Positions 62,101-64,000 of a stretch of 64,000 nucleotides of DNA are shown one piece after another; position 1 is the stretch's first letter, and every line of letters begins with the position of its first letter. The notes under the pieces are model-generated. The model did not search any database and had not been told where the DNA came from. It saw nothing but the letters and a program-made list of their open reading frames with translations. The translations under genes were made by a program, and so were the position numbers. The stretch is from an uncultured Lachnospiraceae bacterium (GTDB taxonomy: Bacteria; Bacillota; Clostridia; Lachnospirales; Lachnospiraceae), in the NCBI GenBank assembly GCA_934408585.1, contig CAKRVA010000002.1, positions 62,001-126,000 on the forward strand, in the 5' to 3' direction.

Positions 62101-62520
62101 AAATACATTCAGAAGTCCATAGGCAAATCCGCACATCCATACAAGCGCCTTCTTATCGGCGTAATCCTCTTGTAAGACCTCTCTCCCAAGCAATATCGAA
62201 GAAGCAATGGCAATTACAATCTTCAGGAAATATCCCGTAATATAAGCCGCAAAAGATGGCATAATCATATAAAGCATAGTGTATAACGAAAATTCGGATG
62301 GCAGTACATCTCTGCTGATTCCACCCAGAAACGGAGCATAGCTTCCATGACTCCAAAAGCTATGTTCATTCTTCATCATCTGAAACTGGGGAATAAACAA
62401 ATCCAGATTATCATGAACAGCAATCACACTGCCCTCGCCCAAAATCAGATATACCAGTGCTGCTGCCAGCATAAATCCCAAAATAACAACCAGATACCAA
62501 TAAGAACGTATTTTTTTCAA
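59125..62520 (-). CDS. Fusion of a YkoS/DUF6044-like polytopic membrane protein with an M3-type zinc metallopeptidase
   Basis: A 1,131-residue protein in two parts. Residues about 1-440 hold ten or more membrane helices with an acidic first outside loop (VIAVHDNLDLFIPQFQM), like DUF6044/YkoS proteins. A surface segment follows (about 440-600). Residues about 600-1,131 resemble M3 oligopeptidases: a helical region, the zinc motif HEFGH (933-937), third ligand E959 in CEIHSQ, and HLFTSPCYYISYLTSAF (about 1051-1067), which matches the His/Tyr block near the active site of oligoendopeptidase F. The peptidase part should lie outside the cell, whereas most M3 enzymes are cytoplasmic. It follows a polyprenyl GT2 (24-bp gap), like the ykoT-ykoS pair of Bacillus. 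Confidence 0.75.
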   Translation of the reverse strand: MKKIRSYWYLVVILGFMLAAALVYLILGEGSVIAVHDNLDLFIPQFQMMKNEHSFWSHGSYAPFLGGISRDVLPSEFSLYTMLYMIMPSFAAYITGYFLKIVIAIASSILLGREVLQEDYADKKALVWMCGFAYGLLNVFPTFGIPFASIPLVIFLLIRIMRKPSFGWYAALFFYPLVSYFSYFGLFILAYMMLAFVILWIKSKKIPWRMLLAVFVLSFGFIAFEYRLFYMMLFDDTVTIRSSIEAGSYGWGQIFSTIGESFIKGMFHAESVHTWLVLPVCMIYFFYLNISYLVKKNAKGIFHDWYNLLMLILVFNSVVYGIYYWEPLRNFVEMVCPPLTGWQFNRTIFFNPFVWYCAFFVVLLRLYKMQSKKWRIFANILAFGAVLVILFSGTRYNDLYNTCVNKAYELVKGQRAQALTYEEFYSPALFEKAKEDIDYRGQWSAAYGFYPATLEYNGISTLDGYLGFYSQSYKEEFRKMIEPAIERVEESRDYFDSWGARAYLYSGTEVSIVNASRNYEIAQEDLYLNLNQFKKMGGRYLFSRIEISNAQEAGLTLAGVYTDENSPYTLYVYQTTSRYQEVAHADISYQEMQKLTYEEDLLNQSLEQLTNLAEDATNAGEALETEKMQETYEQMLTEMEKLMTCNALAQLNYYHDVFDGDNQTKQAELLDKAVDYGDKANVAIRELCKSPYKDTMIELLSAEQVEAYIDYEEMSEEEKKLVAKENGLEQEYEQLASEDFSFDYQGEEWNLERLGQEGASVSAEDYIQIYQGIYREKNAAVGEVYLELIQVRNQIAELNGYDNYADYAYEEVYVRDYTLKQAKKLLKEMRRKVAPVANQISDHLYDMNYQQIYYGGSGQSSTEIIQKIGPFLEKIDPELRETQEHFLNYELYDMDTSSTKADTAFTIGLSYFHDGFIYGKMYDNYLDFYNAIHEFGHYNNTYRSADTFMESSNNIDVCEIHSQGMQMLFYDYYEELLGDEVGPVYAYYDVSNMAGNAVQAALISEFEIEVYENPDMSLQELNELYLKLSKRYGMYYTSEIKELYNWCDVPHLFTSPCYYISYLTSAFSSLDLLTMAEEDRYGAVETYMTLTTIPGYIPYCSAVEYAGLRDIFEKGVAAEIMKETAEILGVE

Positions 62521-62543
62521 GACTCTTTCTTACCTTTCTGCAT

Positions 62544-63488
62544 TTATTCTGTCGTCCGCTGTCTTCTCTCCTTTTCACATACCAGCGTATAACGATACTC
62601 AAAATCCCTGCGGTTTTTCATTGCCATATTCGACAACATCAATCCGGCAAAAAACGACTGAATGGCAGCAAGCCCCACAAAACCGCATACAATTAATGTC
62701 GGGAACTTATATACCATTCCGGTTTTCACATATTCCATCAGAACCGGAATAAAAAAGCCAGCGGAAAGAATTGCGAGAAGCAATGCAAAAATGCTGAAAA
62801 AACCAAAAGGTTTATAATCACGGTACAATTTAAAAATAGTAAATAACACCTTAAATCCATCGGAATACGTATTTAATTTTGATACACTGCCCTCAGGGCG
62901 GTCACGGTACTCCACGACAACATTGTCAATCTGCATATGATTGTAAACCGCATGAATCGTCATTTCTGTTTCAATTTCAAACCCCTTGGAAAGTACCGGG
63001 AATGTTTTCACAAAGCCATAACTGAACGCCCGGTAACCGGTCATAATATCTTTGATTTTACATCCAAACAGATGATTGATGCTGGCTCTTACCAGCGAAT
63101 TTCCCATATTGTGGAAAGGACGCTTGTTTTCTTCAAAATAAGTAGAAGAAAGGCGGTCACCCACTACCATATCAGAATTATATTTCAAAACCTTATCCGC
63201 CATCTGCCGTGCAAACTCCATCGGATAAGTATCATCTCCATCTACCATAATATAGCACTGTGCTTCCACTTCACGAAACATTCTGCGAATCACATTGCCT
63301 TTTCCCTGCATATACTCATGACGTACGATTGCCCCTGCAGATGCAGCAAGTTCTGCCGTCCGGTCCGTGGAATTATTATCATAAACATAGATTACCGCTT
63401 CCGGAAGCTCCCGCTTTGCATCGGTCACTACTTTTTCAATTGTTTTTTCTTCGTTATAACAGGGAATTAATACTGCTATCTTATCCAT
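62544..63488 (-). CDS. Polyprenyl-phosphate glycosyltransferase (GT2, YkoT/DPM1-like)
   Basis: A 314-residue protein: a GT2 domain (MDKIAVLIPCYNEEKTIEKVV; VDGDDTYPMEF donor motif; GYRAFSYGFVKTFPVLSKGFEIETE) and two C-terminal membrane helices (about 225-250 and 260-285). It transfers a sugar to undecaprenyl phosphate for use outside the membrane. The ATG at 63488 has AAAGGT 8 nt upstream; the frame extends to 63548 but that part overlaps the promoter. It is co-transcribed with the membrane-peptidase fusion, which may use its product. Confidence 0.88.
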   Translation of the reverse strand: MDKIAVLIPCYNEEKTIEKVVTDAKRELPEAVIYVYDNNSTDRTAELAASAGAIVRHEYMQGKGNVIRRMFREVEAQCYIMVDGDDTYPMEFARQMADKVLKYNSDMVVGDRLSSTYFEENKRPFHNMGNSLVRASINHLFGCKIKDIMTGYRAFSYGFVKTFPVLSKGFEIETEMTIHAVYNHMQIDNVVVEYRDRPEGSVSKLNTYSDGFKVLFTIFKLYRDYKPFGFFSIFALLLAILSAGFFIPVLMEYVKTGMVYKFPTLIVCGFVGLAAIQSFFAGLMLSNMAMKNRRDFEYRYTLVCEKERRQRTTE

Positions 63489-63551
63489 CACAAAATACCT
63501 TTCTGTATGTTCTATTTTGATTTGCCCATGCAGTCCAAATACTGGCAATTT

Positions 63552-63557
63552 ATTATA
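63552..63557 (-). promoter_or_regulatory. Extended -10 promoter of the GT2/peptidase operon
   Basis: On the minus strand TGC followed by TATAAT (63552-63557). The -35 region is weak (TGGCAA-like), as often seen with extended -10 promoters. Transcription would start near 63545, leaving a leader of about 57 nt. Confidence 0.5.
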
Positions 63558-63574
63558 GCATAGATTTTACACTC

Positions 63575-63603
63575 TTGCCATGACTCTTTGTATAGGCTAT
63601 ACT
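63575..63603 (+). promoter_or_regulatory. Promoter of the plsC-like gene
   Basis: TTGCCA (63575-63580) and TATACT (63598-63603) spaced by 17 bp on the plus strand, 35 bp before the start codon. It is divergent from the GT2 promoter. Confidence 0.7.
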
Positions 63604-63638
63604 AAGAAAAGATTTTTATACGAAAAAGGAGGAACTCC

Positions 63639-64000
63639 ATGATTCGTTTTATTTTTACAGCACTGTTTGTTGTATTATTTTTGATTCTAAGTATTCCACT
63701 TCTTATTGCAGAATGGATTATTGGTAAATTTAATATGGATATCAAAAACAGAAGCTCTCTTGCAATTGTAAACTGGGCATTCCGTATGGTATTAAGATTA
63801 TCAGGCACAAAAATTACTGTTTTGGGACGGGAAAACGTTCCCAAAGACCAGGCAGTTCTTTATATCGCAAATCACCGGAGCTACTTTGACATTGTCAGCA
63901 CTTATACGCTGGCACAGGGACCGACCGGATATATCGCCAAAAAAGAGATGCTTCATTATCCGCTGCTTTCCAACTGGATGAAAAATCTGCACTGTCTGTT
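63639..64000 (+). CDS. 1-acyl-sn-glycerol-3-phosphate acyltransferase (PlsC-like), N-terminal part
   Basis: The first 120 codons are present; the gene continues past the window. It begins MIRFIFTALFVVLFLILSIPLLIAEWIIG, one membrane helix, and shows the acyltransferase motif I NHRSYFD (H-x4-D) near residue 84, with GYIAKKEM after it. PlsC enzymes acylate lysophosphatidic acid to phosphatidic acid at the cytoplasmic membrane face. AAGGAGG lies 7 nt before the ATG. A shadow frame on the opposite strand was ignored. Confidence 0.85.
   Translation, partial: MIRFIFTALFVVLFLILSIPLLIAEWIIGKFNMDIKNRSSLAIVNWAFRMVLRLSGTKITVLGRENVPKDQAVLYIANHRSYFDIVSTYTLAQGPTGYIAKKEMLHYPLLSNWMKNLHCL

Overview
The window looks like a chromosomal segment of a low-GC, spore-lineage Firmicute, most probably a Lachnospiraceae-type Clostridium. 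The grounds are the housekeeping block (spoVG beside glgD-glgC, murC, dnaD, dnaI, a long PRPP synthetase, mfd, pth), a free-standing Spo0A-type DNA-binding domain, strong AGGAGG ribosome sites and TATAAT-type promoters. No rRNA, tRNA, insertion sequence, prophage or CRISPR array was seen.

Region 1 (1-34,499, all minus strand) is one dense run of 26 tightly spaced or overlapping genes for a surface glycan. In transcription order they are: a PglK-type ABC flippase, an O-acyltransferase, GT-C-like membrane proteins, an RffA-type sugar aminotransferase, a GNAT acetyltransferase, a polyprenyl-phosphate GT2, an O-antigen ligase/polymerase-like protein, PglF-, PglE- and PglC-like enzymes with an ATP-grasp protein where an acetyltransferase is usually found, a PglA-like transferase, a UDP-HexNAc dehydrogenase and 4-epimerase, a deacetylase-like protein, a double GT4 fusion, a duplicated GT4-amidotransferase module, an MBOAT/SGNH O-acetylation pair and two tandem GT11 fucosyltransferases (the second cut by the window edge). 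This suggests an undecaprenyl-linked repeat containing a 2,4-diamino-trideoxy sugar, GalNAc and (amidated) GalNAc-uronic acid, fucose or 4-amino-fucose, and O-acetyl groups.

Region 2 (34,500-42,535) begins with a 598-bp divergent intergenic region holding a six-unit degenerate array bounded by GGGTAT/ATACCC. Plus-strand pseF-pseI-pseG (pseudaminic acid) follows. It converges on a minus-strand set made of a Spo0A_C-type regulator, a GT2-GT52 fusion (candidate nonulosonic-acid transferase), a type III PLP decarboxylase-like enzyme and a second ATP-grasp protein. pseG and the ATP-grasp gene overlap tail to tail, and the minus-strand terminator sits inside pseG.

Region 3 (42,597-53,921, mostly minus) is housekeeping: a PhoR/PhoP-like two-component system with a Na/phosphate cotransporter, mfd-pth, a plus-strand DUF1275 protein, spoVG and glgCD. 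Region 4 (54,194-59,054, plus) is murC, then a DnaA-box cluster, then dnaD-dnaI-prs. Region 5 (59,125-63,488, minus) is a polyprenyl GT2 with an unusual fusion of a YkoS/DUF6044-like membrane protein and an M3-type zinc peptidase. The window ends in the first 120 codons of a PlsC-type acyltransferase.

Gene starts were re-chosen by ribosome-binding site where the longest reading frame began at an unlikely upstream GTG or TTG. Membrane segments and domain limits are by eye. Substrate assignments are inferences from family and context.
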